Shown: positions 30,501 through 40,844 of the stretch, one piece after another
How the letters are laid out: each line of letters opens with the position of its first letter
How positions within the stretch are numbered: the stretch's first letter is position 1
Assembly (NCBI RefSeq): GCF_020886115.1
Contig: NZ_AP025185.1
Coordinates: forward strand, 1,178,001 to 1,242,000
Direction of reading: 5' to 3'
Source of the DNA: Flavobacterium ammonificans
GTDB lineage: Bacteria > Bacteroidota > Bacteroidia > Flavobacteriales > Flavobacteriaceae
DNA: 64,000 bases
Notes under the pieces: model-generated
What the model was told of the DNA's origin: nothing
What the model saw: only the letters and a program-made list of their open reading frames with translations
Databases searched by the model: none
Position numbers and translations under genes: made by a program

Positions 30501-30586
30501 AATTATACCTTAATTTTTTAATTATTCCATTGCCAAATTTGCTGTTTTTAAGTAAAGTTTAGTCAAAATACCTTTTTATTGAATAC

Positions 30587-30620
30587 AAAAAAAACCACCA
30601 GCCAAAGACTGATGGTTTCT
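30587..30620 (-). terminator. Intrinsic terminator of the second SusCD operon
   Basis: On the minus strand GAAACCATCAGTC-TTT-GGCTGGTGGTTT is followed by TTTTT. It is near-identical to the terminator at 26003-26038 and again needs a G-U pair only in the minus-strand reading. Confidence 0.9.
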
Positions 30621-30641
30621 TATCAACTAATCAAAAAAAAC

Positions 30642-32060
30642 TTAAAATTTATCCCAGAATATTTTTGTTGTTTGAGTATCTCCACCCATTGCAGTTTTAG
30701 CTGCTTCATAGTTGGTTTTATTTAGTGTTGGCTCATTCAACGGGTAAGTATATCTAGTTGGTAAAGGTAAACCAGATACAGCAGCAGTATTGAATGAAGG
30801 AGCATCGTATTTTCTTTTTACAGACCAACCTTCAAAGCCTCTATTATACATTGCTAACCAAAATTGTAAACCAATTTTTTGTCTCCAAGTCCCTGTTGCA
30901 GTTGCATAAGCAACATCGGTTCTAGCTATGTAAGTTGCAATATCTGCAGAAGCAACACCCCAGTCAGTCATATTAGCTTCTATAGCAGCAGTATAATGCG
31001 CAGCTGCGGTACCTCCTACAGCATAGCCTCTTTCTATAGCTTCAGCTAATAAAAATCTAACTTCAGCATAGTCTAACAACACTCCTCTGAATGTTGGTTG
31101 ATGCATCACTTTGCCAATATGTGAATAACTTAAAAAGTTACTAACTGCTCCATAAGTTGCACCAGAATATACATTAACTCCCATATTATTGTCAAAGTAA
31201 AATGCTCTTCTTGGATCATTTTTAGCATTCATATGATCAACAATTGTGTTAGCTGGTAAAAAGTCGCTTCTTCCAGATTGAACTAAATCTAACCAAAGTG
31301 GATTTGTATTTGGAGTAGATCCAAGATAATTTAAAACAACATTGTCGCTATTTGAATTTAAAACTCCAGAATTTACTGCCTCTTGAGCTGTTGTTTGAGC
31401 AACACTGTTATTTGCATCTGCCATTCTCATGGCAATTTTTAGTTTAACAGAATTAGCAAATTTCTTCCATTTTGCAATGTCTCCGTTAAAAATAATATCT
31501 GCAGATGTGTATCCTGTACCAGCTCCGTTTAATTTGGTTATTGCATCATTAATTCTTACTATTAAGTCAGTATAGATTGCTGCATCATCATTATAAGCGG
31601 GTGTTGGTTCCACTGCTCCTTTTAAAGCATCAGTATATGGAATGTCTCCATAAGTATCTACCATTTGTTGCCAAGCATATACTTCAATTACTGAAATCAT
31701 TGCTTTTTGTTTATCATTTGAAGCTAATTTTTTTGCATCCTGCAAATCAAATAGCACATCTCTGCTAATTCTACTCCAATGATTTTGAGGAATAGCTCGA
31801 GTGTTAAAATCGTAATTACTTTCGTCAACATAAGTTGTTTCAGTCCAATATTGAGATAAAAGACGGTATATGTTATTATTGACATTTGTACTTTCCATTT
31901 GATCAAATAATGCTTTCGTTGCTGAAGTAAATAGTGCTTCCGAAGACACAGATGTTGGATTGTTAGGGTCTTTATTCAGTTCTTCAAATTTTTCATCACT
32001 AGCACAACTAGCAATGATTATTGAAGCTAATATTAATAAATATTTTTTCATATTTTTCAT
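30642..32060 (-). CDS. SusD/RagB-type outer-membrane lipoprotein (SusD-like subfamily)
   Basis: This 472-residue lipoprotein has a lipobox at LASIIIASC (about residues 11-19; a second ATG at 32051 gives the same signal). It continues FEELNKDPNNPTSVSSEALF, an opening typical of the SusD-like_2 subfamily. It shares little visible similarity with the neighbouring SusD at 26074. It pairs with the SusC upstream (2-bp gap). Surface location is inferred from the lipoprotein signal; the ligand is not identifiable. Confidence 0.92.
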   Translation of the reverse strand: MKNMKKYLLILASIIIASCASDEKFEELNKDPNNPTSVSSEALFTSATKALFDQMESTNVNNNIYRLLSQYWTETTYVDESNYDFNTRAIPQNHWSRISRDVLFDLQDAKKLASNDKQKAMISVIEVYAWQQMVDTYGDIPYTDALKGAVEPTPAYNDDAAIYTDLIVRINDAITKLNGAGTGYTSADIIFNGDIAKWKKFANSVKLKIAMRMADANNSVAQTTAQEAVNSGVLNSNSDNVVLNYLGSTPNTNPLWLDLVQSGRSDFLPANTIVDHMNAKNDPRRAFYFDNNMGVNVYSGATYGAVSNFLSYSHIGKVMHQPTFRGVLLDYAEVRFLLAEAIERGYAVGGTAAAHYTAAIEANMTDWGVASADIATYIARTDVAYATATGTWRQKIGLQFWLAMYNRGFEGWSVKRKYDAPSFNTAAVSGLPLPTRYTYPLNEPTLNKTNYEAAKTAMGGDTQTTKIFWDKF

Positions 32061-32062
32061 TT

Positions 32063-35000
32063 TTAAAATTCAAATTTTAAACTTGCTCCGATCTCTTTTA
32101 CTGCAGGGTAAGCTCCAGATTGGTATCCTTGAACGTTACCTGAACCTAAACCTGCTTCTGGATCTGAGTATGGTGTGTTTTTGTGAATTATCCACAAGTT
32201 TCTTCCAATCAATGAGAAAGATAAGTTCTCAATAGATAATTTATTAATTAAGTCTTTTGGGAAAACATAAGATAAACTAACTTCTCTTAGTTTAACAAAA
32301 GAAGCATCGTATACGTGTTGAGATTGCGCTGCTCTAGCATAGCCCCATGGATTAGCATAGGTATCGGCTGCCGCTCTAACTGTATTTGGAGATCCATCAG
32401 CCTGAACACCTGGCAGTATAATTCCTCCACCTGAAGCTTTTGAATTACGTACTGGATTTCCTAATTCGTTAGTCCCTGCAGTAAAGTCATACAATCCTGT
32501 TGCGTAACCGTACCATGTGTCTAATGAAAATACATCTCCACCTTTTTGAACATCAACTAATGCACTTAAACTAAAGCTTTTGTACTTGAAAGTGTTTTTT
32601 ACACCCCCAGTCCAATCTGGAGTTATATTTCCTATTTTTTCTGTTGTTCCACTTGTTAATTGGTAATATCCATTAGTTTTAACAATTGGTTGTCCATTGG
32701 TATGATAAACCAAATCTTTTCCTCTAATAACCCCAAAAGGCTCATTTAAGGCTCCACCTAAAGTTACACCACCTTGAACTGATGCTAGTTGCATGAATTC
32801 AATTCCTTCAGCTAATCTTGTAATAATTCCTTTGTTGGTAGACCAGTTTACTTTAACATCCCATGAAAAACTCGATGTTTTAATTGGGGTAGCGTTTAGC
32901 ACAACTTCGTATCCTGTGTTTTCCATATCCCCACCATTTAACCAAAGGTTTGATGCTCCTGTAGAATTAGATACCGTAATTGGTGTAATTAAATCGATGG
33001 TTTTTCTTTTGTAGTATGAAAAATCAATTCCTAATCTATTATTTAAAAATTGTGCCTCTAATCCTAATTCAAATTCTTTACTGGTTTCGGATTTTAGATT
33101 AGCATTATTTAAAGCACTTGGATTACTTGCAGAAGCATTTCCATTAAAGGCAGCTCCAACATTATAGGTATTCAATACTTGATAAGGAGAAGTGTCGTTT
33201 CCAACCTCAGCATAATTAGCTCTAAATTTTCCAAATGTTAACCAATCTTTTTTAATTAAATTTGAAAAGATTAATGTTGATGCAACTGCAGGGTAATAAT
33301 ATTCGTTGTTGCTAGAAGGTAAGGCTGATGATTTATCTTTTCTTATCGATGCATCTAGGTAATAAGTCTCTTTATACCCAATCCCGGCTTTTGCGAAAAC
33401 TCCTTCTACTCGTTTGGTATAATCTACTTTGTTATAATCTAATGATGTAAGAGGATTTACTGAGTTTGAAAGGGTAAATAAACCTGGCGTTACTAATCCT
33501 CCATTAGCTGAAGCAGCTAAGGAATTATTTTTGTTAACACGTACGTTATAACCAACTAAACCATTAAAATTTAAATCACTGCTGAAATCATGATTAAAGT
33601 TACCCATGATGTCGTAATTAATTTCAGAAGCTTTTCTGTTAGTAACAGTATAATCTGAAACGTCAGCTGAACCAACATCGATTCTTTCTTCTCTTATTTC
33701 TGAGTGACTATCAAAAGCAAATTTTCCAACAATATTAAACCAATTGTTTACTTTTTGTGTTGCTCCAAAGTTACCAGTGTATCTATCTCTACTATCACTT
33801 TGATAGTTTTTATAGGTATTCCAATATACATTATCTGTATAAATCGGAGACAAATCTATATGAGAATTGGTATTCCAAGTAATATTTTTACCAGTGTTAA
33901 AAAATGCTTCTTTTTGTTCTTGTACGTCAACATTAGTCTGCCACCATTGTCTAAAGGCTTGCATAGGATTTCCAGAACTATATCCAGTTCCATTTCTACC
34001 TCTACCGTTGTTGTTTGTAAATGAAAAATCTCCTGTTATTGTTAATTTCTCATTTAACTTTTGTGAAGCTGAAAAAGTTAATGTATTTCTTTTTAACAAT
34101 GCATTAGGCGCAACCCCTTCCTGCATTTTATTAGTAAATCCAACTCGGAAAGTTGTTTGTTCGGTACTTTTACCGAAAGAAACCGAATTTGTTGTAGTCA
34201 AAGCATCTACAAAAAATGAATTTGGATTATTTTTTCCTGCAACCCATGGAGTAGCCTTGCGGTAACCAGGTAACTCAGGAAAGATAGAGTTCCATTGATA
34301 AACATTTAAATTTGGATCAAAAGCTGCTCCGTATGAAGCGTCTTCTGTAAATGGGACTGACAAGTCATTTGTACCGTCTCCATTAATATCAAATTGATCG
34401 TTAAAAAATTTATCTTCATCTGCTCCATAAAACGCTCCATATCCTGCGCCATATTTATTTTGATAAACAGGTAACGTATTCTTGTCTACTGTTCCAACTG
34501 TTATGGATGAGTTTACAGTAACTCCAATTCCTTTAGCGTTTTTACCTTTTTTTGTGGTAATAATTAACGCTCCATTTGAAGCTCTAGACCCATAAAGTGC
34601 TGTTGCTGCAGCGCCCTTTAGTACGTTTATGTTTTCAATGTCATCAGGGTTTATGTCAGATGCAGCATTCCCATAATCGTATCCGCCTCTTCCTGATGTA
34701 ACGTCAGAACTGTTGTTTGTTTCGTTCAATACGGGTGTTCCGTCAATTACAATTAGGGCTTGATTACTTCCGTACAAAGATTTAAATCCACGAACGATAA
34801 TGTTAGCAGAACCACCTAATGTACCAAATGATTGAATATCTAGTCCAGCAACTTCTCCAGATAGTGCATCTGCAAAGTTGGTGACTGGAGTATCAGCTAT
34901 CTCATTACCCTTAACTTCTTGAGAAGCATAACCTAAAGCTTTTTTAGATTTTTTAACACCCATAGCCGTAACTACAGCGCCTTCTAGTTCAATAGCTCCT

Positions 35001-35287
35001 CCAGATAATTTAACATTAATTGAAGTTGATCCGGCTTTAACTTCTTGAGTGGTCATCCCGATATAGCTAAATATCAAGATTTGACTTGGTGTTGCTTTGA
35101 TAGAGAATTTCCCATCAAAATCAGTTTGCGTTCCTGATTTAGTTCCTTTAACTAATACGCTTACCCCTGGTAGAGGTAAACCTGTATTGTCAGAAACAGT
35201 TCCTGAAACGACTCTTTCTTGCGCAAAACTAATTTGCGTCACTAGTGCTAGTAACAGCACTAAGAATCCATTTAATTTTAGTTTCAT
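32063..35287 (-). CDS. SusC/RagA TonB-dependent outer-membrane transporter
   Basis: This 1074-residue transporter has a signal peptide ending SFAQ, a CarboxypepD_reg-like domain, a plug with VTNFADALSGEVAGLDIQSF and a long barrel ending KFEF. It is 78 residues longer than the neighbouring SusC. The first ~100 residues closely match the other SusC (sharing the SGTVSDN-GLPLPGVSVLVKG core), but the rest diverges. It is the partner of the SusD-like protein that follows. Confidence 0.95.
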   Translation of the reverse strand: MKLKLNGFLVLLLALVTQISFAQERVVSGTVSDNTGLPLPGVSVLVKGTKSGTQTDFDGKFSIKATPSQILIFSYIGMTTQEVKAGSTSINVKLSGGAIELEGAVVTAMGVKKSKKALGYASQEVKGNEIADTPVTNFADALSGEVAGLDIQSFGTLGGSANIIVRGFKSLYGSNQALIVIDGTPVLNETNNSSDVTSGRGGYDYGNAASDINPDDIENINVLKGAAATALYGSRASNGALIITTKKGKNAKGIGVTVNSSITVGTVDKNTLPVYQNKYGAGYGAFYGADEDKFFNDQFDINGDGTNDLSVPFTEDASYGAAFDPNLNVYQWNSIFPELPGYRKATPWVAGKNNPNSFFVDALTTTNSVSFGKSTEQTTFRVGFTNKMQEGVAPNALLKRNTLTFSASQKLNEKLTITGDFSFTNNNGRGRNGTGYSSGNPMQAFRQWWQTNVDVQEQKEAFFNTGKNITWNTNSHIDLSPIYTDNVYWNTYKNYQSDSRDRYTGNFGATQKVNNWFNIVGKFAFDSHSEIREERIDVGSADVSDYTVTNRKASEINYDIMGNFNHDFSSDLNFNGLVGYNVRVNKNNSLAASANGGLVTPGLFTLSNSVNPLTSLDYNKVDYTKRVEGVFAKAGIGYKETYYLDASIRKDKSSALPSSNNEYYYPAVASTLIFSNLIKKDWLTFGKFRANYAEVGNDTSPYQVLNTYNVGAAFNGNASASNPSALNNANLKSETSKEFELGLEAQFLNNRLGIDFSYYKRKTIDLITPITVSNSTGASNLWLNGGDMENTGYEVVLNATPIKTSSFSWDVKVNWSTNKGIITRLAEGIEFMQLASVQGGVTLGGALNEPFGVIRGKDLVYHTNGQPIVKTNGYYQLTSGTTEKIGNITPDWTGGVKNTFKYKSFSLSALVDVQKGGDVFSLDTWYGYATGLYDFTAGTNELGNPVRNSKASGGGIILPGVQADGSPNTVRAAADTYANPWGYARAAQSQHVYDASFVKLREVSLSYVFPKDLINKLSIENLSFSLIGRNLWIIHKNTPYSDPEAGLGSGNVQGYQSGAYPAVKEIGASLKFEF

Positions 35288-35683
35288 TTTTAATTATTTT
35301 GAATTAGTGAAGCAAAACTCTTAATAATATGTTAACAATCCTAGTAAATATTAAATTATTTTATAGAAATCATAAATAATTATTATTATTGGTTTTTGTG
35401 TTTTTAAAAATTCTACATTTTTTCAGGCAATTAATAAAGCTTTTTTTAATATTCTTAGTATTCGGACTTTGTTTATTTAATTTATCTAATAATTTATGTT
35501 AAAAAAATATTTTACTGTTAAGGACAGCATATTCTCTTACTAAAATAAGTTGGTTTTTAAATTAAATTTTTAAGACTGTTGAAAATTAATTAATTATGGT
35601 TTGCAGAGTTCAAAATTATTTATACATTTGCAACCCCGTAAAAAGCGGGAATTTAATATAATAAGAAATTTTTAGTATTAATT
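35288..35683. promoter_or_regulatory. Divergent control region between susC and rpsL
   Basis: This is a 396-bp AT-rich gap. Its left 60 bp is the second susC leader (minus strand), nearly identical to the first. Its right end holds the rpsL promoter. The middle (about 35350-35595) has no gene or clear motif. Confidence 0.6.
35601..35630 (+). promoter_or_regulatory. str operon promoter (TTG - 19 bp - TACATTTG)
   Basis: TTG at 35601-35603 and TACATTTG at 35623-35630 match the Bacteroidota -33/-7 consensus with ideal spacing, about 54 nt upstream of rpsL. Confidence 0.85.
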
Positions 35684-36067
35684 ATGCCAACAATTCAACA
35701 ATTAGTAAGAACAGGAAGAACTCAGATAACTAAGAAGAGTAAATCGGTTGCTTTAGATTCTTGTCCTCAAAGAAGAGGGGTTTGTACGCGTGTTTACACT
35801 ACTACACCAAAAAAACCAAACTCTGCAATGCGTAAAGTTGCGCGTGTACGTTTGACAAATGGTAATGAGGTAAATGCCTACATCCCTGGAGAAGGACACA
35901 ATTTACAAGAGCACTCGATAGTATTAGTTAGGGGTGGAAGGGTAAAAGATTTACCAGGAGTTAGATACCACATCGTTCGTGGTGCGCTTGATACATCAGG
36001 TGTAGCTGGAAGAACGCAAAGAAGATCTAAGTACGGTGCTAAACGCCCAAAAGAAGCAAAAAAGTAA
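35684..36067 (+). CDS. rpsL: Small ribosomal subunit protein uS12
   Basis: This 127-residue protein has the invariant [21 protein letters not shown] (split from residue about 40) and [10 protein letters not shown]. It sits at the decoding centre of the 30S. The lysines in KKPNS (about 43-44) and VKDLPGV (about 89) are intact, the positions where streptomycin resistance would appear. First gene of the supercluster, with a strong promoter upstream. Confidence 0.98.
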
Positions 36068-36169
36068 TTTGAACTAAAAGTTTAGAAGTTTATAAGTTTA
36101 GAAGTGTAGTTATTACTATACCTATAAATATATAAATGAAAAAATTTTTATTCTAAAAACAAAAAAGAC

Positions 36170-36646
36170 ATGAGAAAAAGAGCGGCAAAGAAAAGACCAC
36201 TTTTACCAGATCCAAGGTTTAATGACCAATTGGTAACTCGTTTTGTGAACAACTTAATGTGGGACGGTAAGAAATCAACAGCTTTTAAAGTTTTTTATGA
36301 TGCAATTGATATCATTGAAACAAAAAAGCAAGATGCAGAAAAATCATCATTAGAAATTTGGAAAGATGCGTTAACTAATGTTATGCCTCACGTAGAAGTA
36401 CGTAGTCGTAGAGTTGGTGGAGCTACATTCCAAATTCCAATGCAAATTAGACCAGACAGAAAAATTTCTATGGCAATGAAGTGGTTAATACTTTATTCTA
36501 GAAGAAGAAATGAAAAATCGATGGCTCAAAGACTAGCTTCTGAATGTTTAGCTGCGGCTAAAGAAGAAGGAGCTGCTGTTAAGAAAAGAATGGATACTCA
36601 CAAAATGGCAGAAGCTAACAAAGCTTTCTCTCACTTTAGATTTTAA
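36170..36646 (+). CDS. rpsG: Small ribosomal subunit protein uS7
   Basis: This 158-residue protein starts MRKRAAKKRPLLPDPRF and contains MPHVEVRSRRVGGATFQIP (about 85-103), the 16S 3' major domain-binding region. It nucleates the 30S head. The 102-bp gap from rpsL contains repeats of AGTTTAGAAG, with no clear terminator, so the two are probably cotranscribed. Confidence 0.98.
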   Translation: MRKRAAKKRPLLPDPRFNDQLVTRFVNNLMWDGKKSTAFKVFYDAIDIIETKKQDAEKSSLEIWKDALTNVMPHVEVRSRRVGGATFQIPMQIRPDRKISMAMKWLILYSRRRNEKSMAQRLASECLAAAKEEGAAVKKRMDTHKMAEANKAFSHFRF

Positions 36647-36656
36647 TTCATAAGAA

Positions 36657-38813
36657 ATGGCTAGAGATTTAAAATATACAAGAAACATAGGTATTGCTGC
36701 TCATATTGATGCTGGTAAAACAACAACAACAGAGCGTATTTTATTCTATACAGGAAAATCACACAAAATTGGTGAGGTGCATGATGGTGCTGCAACAATG
36801 GACTGGATGGCACAAGAGCAAGAAAGAGGTATTACAATTACTTCTGCTGCTACAACTTGTGAGTGGAATTTTCCAACTGAGCAAGGTAAAATTTTACCTG
36901 AAACTACAGGTTACCATTTTAATATTATTGATACCCCAGGTCACGTTGACTTTACTGTAGAGGTAAACCGTTCATTACGTGTGCTTGATGGTTTAGTTTT
37001 CTTATTTAGTGCGGTTGATGGTGTTGAGCCACAATCAGAAACTAACTGGAGATTAGCCGATCAATATAGAGTTCCACGTATGGGATTCGTAAATAAAATG
37101 GACCGTCAAGGTTCTAACTTCTTAAACGTATGTCAACAAGTTAGAGATATGTTGAAATCTAACGCTGTTGCAATCACTTTGCCTATTGGTGAAGAGAATG
37201 ATTTCAAAGGAGTAGTTGACTTGGTAAAAAATCAAGCTATTATTTGGCATGATGCTACACAAGGAGCGACTTTTGATATTGTTGATATTCCTGCTGATAT
37301 GGTAGATGATGTAAAAGCATATAGATCTATTCTTATTGAAGCAGTAGCTGACTATGATGAAAATCTATTGGATAAGTACATGGAAGATGAAAACTCTATT
37401 ACAGAGGATGAAATCAACACTGCTTTGAGAGCTGCTACAATTGATATGGCGATTATTCCTATGATTGCAGGTTCTTCTTTCAAAAATAAAGGAGTTCAGT
37501 TCATGTTAGATGCAGTTTGTAAGTACTTACCATCTCCATTGGATAAAGAAGGTATTGAAGGAATTCATCCTGATGATGCTGATTTATTAGAAGAAGATCA
37601 AACTAAAATATTACGTCGTCCAGATGTAAAAGAGCCGTTCGCTGCTTTGGCATTTAAGATTGCTACTGACCCTTATGTTGGTCGTTTGGCTTTCTTCCGT
37701 GCGTATTCTGGTCGTTTGGATGCAGGTTCTTACATCTTGAACACGCGTTCAGGAAACAAAGAAAGAATTTCTCGTATCTACCAAATGCACGCTAACAAAC
37801 AAAATCCAATCGAATATATTGAGGCTGGAGATATTGGAGCGGCTGTTGGATTTAAAGATATCAAAACTGGGGATACTATGTGTGATGAAAAACACCCAAT
37901 TATCCTTGAGTCTATGAAATTCCCAGATCCTGTAATTGGTATCGCTATTGAGCCTAAAACTAAAGCTGACGTTGATAAAATGGGTATGGCTTTGGCTAAA
38001 TTGGCAGAGGAAGATCCAACATTTACTGTAAGAACTGATGAAGCTTCAGGTCAAACGATTATTTCAGGTATGGGTGAGTTACACTTAGACATTCTTGTAG
38101 ATCGTATGAAACGTGAATTCAAAGTTGAAGTAAACCAAGGTGAGCCTCAAGTAGAATACAAAGAAGCGTTTACAAAAGAAGCTCAACATAGAGAAGTGTA
38201 CAAAAAACAATCTGGAGGTCGTGGTAAATTTGGAGATATCGTTTTCCGTTTAGAGCCTGCAGATGTTGTTGATGGAAAAGCTCCAGTTGGATTACAATTT
38301 GTGAATGAAGTTAAAGGAGGAAACGTTCCTAAAGAATATATTCCTGCTGTTGAGAAAGGTTTCAGAGAAGCTATGAAGACAGGACCATTAGCTGGTTATA
38401 CTGTAGATAGTTTAAAAGTAACTTTATTAGACGGTTCTTATCACCCAGTGGATTCTGATGCATTGTCATTTGAATTAGCTGCAAGAATGGGTTATAAAGA
38501 AGTGGCAAAAGCAGCTGGTGCAGTTATCCTTGAGCCTATTATGAAAATCGAAGTGATTACTCCAGAAGAAAATATGGGGGATATCGTTGGGGATTTGAAT
38601 AGAAGAAGAGGTCAAGTAAATGACATGGGAGACAGAGCAGGTGCTAAAACTATTAAAGCAAATGTTCCTTTATCTGAAATGTTTGGATATGTTACAACAT
38701 TAAGAACATTATCATCAGGTAGAGCAACTTCTACTATGGAATTTTCACACTATGAACAAACTCCTTCTAATATTTCAGAAGAAGTGATCAAAAAAGCAAA
38801 AGGTAACGCTTAA
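36657..38813 (+). CDS. fusA: Elongation factor G
   Basis: This 718-residue translocase has the P-loop [19 protein letters not shown] (about 15-33), [12 protein letters not shown] and [10 protein letters not shown]. Domains II-V follow, with the domain IV loop ([15 protein letters not shown] near residue 598-612) intact. It drives ribosome translocation. It begins 11 bp after rpsG; tuf does not follow, unlike the Proteobacterial str operon. Confidence 0.98.
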   Translation: MARDLKYTRNIGIAAHIDAGKTTTTERILFYTGKSHKIGEVHDGAATMDWMAQEQERGITITSAATTCEWNFPTEQGKILPETTGYHFNIIDTPGHVDFTVEVNRSLRVLDGLVFLFSAVDGVEPQSETNWRLADQYRVPRMGFVNKMDRQGSNFLNVCQQVRDMLKSNAVAITLPIGEENDFKGVVDLVKNQAIIWHDATQGATFDIVDIPADMVDDVKAYRSILIEAVADYDENLLDKYMEDENSITEDEINTALRAATIDMAIIPMIAGSSFKNKGVQFMLDAVCKYLPSPLDKEGIEGIHPDDADLLEEDQTKILRRPDVKEPFAALAFKIATDPYVGRLAFFRAYSGRLDAGSYILNTRSGNKERISRIYQMHANKQNPIEYIEAGDIGAAVGFKDIKTGDTMCDEKHPIILESMKFPDPVIGIAIEPKTKADVDKMGMALAKLAEEDPTFTVRTDEASGQTIISGMGELHLDILVDRMKREFKVEVNQGEPQVEYKEAFTKEAQHREVYKKQSGGRGKFGDIVFRLEPADVVDGKAPVGLQFVNEVKGGNVPKEYIPAVEKGFREAMKTGPLAGYTVDSLKVTLLDGSYHPVDSDALSFELAARMGYKEVAKAAGAVILEPIMKIEVITPEENMGDIVGDLNRRRGQVNDMGDRAGAKTIKANVPLSEMFGYVTTLRTLSSGRATSTMEFSHYEQTPSNISEEVIKKAKGNA

Positions 38814-38824
38814 TTTTTAAGAAA

Positions 38825-39130
38825 ATGAGTCAAAAAATCAGAATAAAACTAAAATCTTACGATCATATGTTGGTAGACAAGTCTGCTGAAAAGATTGTAA
38901 AAACGGTGAAAACTACCGGTGCAGTTGTAACAGGACCAATTCCATTGCCAACTCACAAAAAATTATTCACGGTATTACGTTCTCCACACGTTAACAAAAA
39001 AGCGAGAGAACAATTTGAAGTGATGTCATACAAGAGATTAATTGACATTTATTCATCTTCATCTAAAACTATTGATGCTTTAATGAAATTAGAATTGCCT
39101 AGTGGAGTTGAAGTAGAAATCAAAGTTTAG
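38825..39130 (+). CDS. rpsJ: Small ribosomal subunit protein uS10
   Basis: This 101-residue protein has [20 protein letters not shown] at the start and [19 protein letters not shown] in the loop. It lies 11 bp after fusA and so joins the str operon directly to S10-type genes. In many bacteria it is the first gene of the S10 operon; here a separate promoter precedes rplC. Confidence 0.98.
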
Positions 39131-39159
39131 GTAGCTGTATTTTCGAAATACAAGAGCAT

Positions 39160-39250
39160 TCCGTTTAAGCGAAAACTATTTTTTGGAATATCTGCAAATA
39201 AGTTCTACTTTTGCACCTCATTTTAAAAAAATAGAATCCGCTTAAATGGG
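39160..39250. repeat. Inverted repeat spanning the rplC promoter
   Basis: CCGTTTAAGCG at 39161-39171 pairs with CGCTTAAATGG at 39239-39249 with one mismatch. The pair encloses the rplC promoter. It may be a transcription terminator arm or protein-binding structure, but function is not known. Confidence 0.4.
39183..39213 (+). promoter_or_regulatory. Promoter upstream of rplC (TTG - 20 bp - TACTTTTG)
   Basis: TTG at 39183-39185 and TACTTTTG at 39206-39213 match the Bacteroidota consensus, 77 nt before the rplC ATG. It divides the cluster after rpsJ. The leader also has an imperfect inverted repeat at 39232-39257 (TAGAA / TTCTA ends). Confidence 0.82.
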
Positions 39251-39289
39251 TGTTCTATATTTATATTTAATAATTAATAATTAATATTT

Positions 39290-39907
39290 ATGTCTGGGTT
39301 AATTGGTAGAAAAATCGGCATGACTAGCATTTTCGACGAAAACGGGAAGAATATTCCTTGTACAGTAATCGAAGCTGGACCATGTGTTGTTACCCAAGTC
39401 AGAACCAAAGGTGTTGACGGGTATGAAGCGTTGCAACTTGGTTTCGATGACAAAAACGAGAAACATTCCACAAAAGCGGCTTTAGGTCACTTTAAAAAAG
39501 CGGGAACTGTTGCTAAGAAAAAAGTCGTTGAATTCCAAAATTTTGCAACTGAACAAAAATTAGGAGATCTTATTGATGTTTCTATTTTTGAAGAAGGAGA
39601 ATTTGTAGATGTACAAGGTGTATCTAAAGGTAAAGGTTTCCAAGGTGTTGTTAAACGTCACGGTTTTGGTGGTGTTGGACAAGCTACACATGGTCAGCAC
39701 AACCGTTTAAGAGCGCCAGGTTCTGTAGGAGCTTCTTCTTATCCATCTAGAGTATTCAAAGGAATGCGTATGGCTGGAAGAATGGGAGGAGATAATGTAA
39801 AAGTTCAAAACCTTAGAGTTTTAAAAGTAGTGGCTGAAAAGAACCTACTTGTTATTAAAGGATGTGTTCCTGGTCATAACAACTCTTATGTAATCATTCA
39901 GAAGTAA
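39290..39907 (+). CDS. rplC: Large ribosomal subunit protein uL3
   Basis: This 205-residue protein begins [19 protein letters not shown] and contains [20 protein letters not shown] (about 118-137), the loop reaching toward the peptidyl-transferase centre, and [19 protein letters not shown]. It is an early 50S assembly protein. It follows a separate promoter and overlaps rplD by 1 nt. Confidence 0.98.
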   Translation: MSGLIGRKIGMTSIFDENGKNIPCTVIEAGPCVVTQVRTKGVDGYEALQLGFDDKNEKHSTKAALGHFKKAGTVAKKKVVEFQNFATEQKLGDLIDVSIFEEGEFVDVQGVSKGKGFQGVVKRHGFGGVGQATHGQHNRLRAPGSVGASSYPSRVFKGMRMAGRMGGDNVKVQNLRVLKVVAEKNLLVIKGCVPGHNNSYVIIQK

Positions 39908-40536
39908 TGGAAGTAAAAGTATTAGATTTCAACGGAAAAGATACTGGAAGAAAAGTTCAACTTTCTGATTCAGTATTCGCAATTGAACCAAATAATCACG
40001 CAGTATACCTTGATGTGAAGCAATATCTTGCTAATCAAAGACAAGGAACGCACAAAGCAAAAGAAAGAGCTGAAGTTGCGGGAAGTACACGTAAGATTAA
40101 GAAACAAAAAGGTACCGGAACAGCTCGTGCTGGTTCTGCAAAAAACCCATTGTTTAAAGGTGGAGGAACAGTTTTCGGACCTAGACCAAGAAGTTATTCA
40201 TTCAAATTGAATAAAAACTTGAAACGTTTAGCTAGAAAATCAGCTTTCTCAATCAAAGCAAAAGAGTCAAATATCATCGTTTTAGAAGACTTCAATTTTG
40301 AAACTCCAAGCACTAAAAATTTCATTAACGTTTTGAAATCGTTAGGCTTAGAAAACAAAAAATCCTTGTTCGTGTTGGGTGATTCAAATAAAAATGTATA
40401 TTTGTCGTCACGCAATTTAAAGGCTTCTAACGTAGTAAGTAGCTCAGAATTAAGTACTTACGCCATCTTAAACGCTAATAATGTAGTGCTTTTAGAAGGT
40501 TCTTTGGAAGGAATTGAAGATAATTTAAGCAAATAA
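39907..40536 (+). CDS. rplD: Large ribosomal subunit protein uL4
   Basis: This 209-residue protein has the exit-tunnel loop GSTRKIKKQKGTGTARAGSA (about 59-78) followed by FKGGGTVFGPRPRSY. In E. coli L4 represses its own operon through the S10 leader. Here the first promoter-proximal gene is rplC, so any such control would act on the 39214-39289 leader. The start overlaps rplC by 1 nt. Confidence 0.98.
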   Translation: MEVKVLDFNGKDTGRKVQLSDSVFAIEPNNHAVYLDVKQYLANQRQGTHKAKERAEVAGSTRKIKKQKGTGTARAGSAKNPLFKGGGTVFGPRPRSYSFKLNKNLKRLARKSAFSIKAKESNIIVLEDFNFETPSTKNFINVLKSLGLENKKSLFVLGDSNKNVYLSSRNLKASNVVSSSELSTYAILNANNVVLLEGSLEGIEDNLSK

Positions 40537-40544
40537 ATAGGAAA

Positions 40545-40835
40545 ATGAGTATTATAATCAGACCTATAGTAACTGAAAAAGTAACCAAAGAAAGTGAAGT
40601 TTTAAACCGCTTCGGATTTTTTGTTAACAAAAAAGCAAACAAAGTTGAGATTAAGAAAGCTGTTGAAGCTACTTATGGAGTAACTGTTGTTAGTGTTAAC
40701 ACAATTAACGTAAGACCGGATAGAACTACAAAATACACTAAAAGTGGTTTGATCAGTGGTAAAACAAATGCTGAAAAGAAAGCATTTGTACAAGTAAAAG
40801 AAGGAGAATCAATTGATTTTTACAACAATATCTAA
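40545..40835 (+). CDS. rplW: Large ribosomal subunit protein uL23
   Basis: This 96-residue protein starts MSIIIRPIVTEKVTKESE and contains FFVNKKANKVEIKKAVEATYGV (split near 26-47). It forms the docking site at the tunnel exit for SRP and trigger factor. It lies 8 bp after rplD in standard order. Confidence 0.97.
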   Translation: MSIIIRPIVTEKVTKESEVLNRFGFFVNKKANKVEIKKAVEATYGVTVVSVNTINVRPDRTTKYTKSGLISGKTNAEKKAFVQVKEGESIDFYNNI

Positions 40836-40844
40836 TAGAGAACA

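Noticed and set aside
33704..34265. Plus-strand reading frames opposite susC
   Set aside because: They are antisense to a clear SusC coding region and have no protein features.
36068..36169. Terminator between rpsL and rpsG
   Set aside because: The gap has short direct repeats of AGTTTAGAAG but no stable hairpin followed by Ts.
39131..39289. tuf gene after fusA
   Set aside because: No EF-Tu sequence is present; rpsJ follows fusA directly and the gap has only a promoter and inverted repeat.
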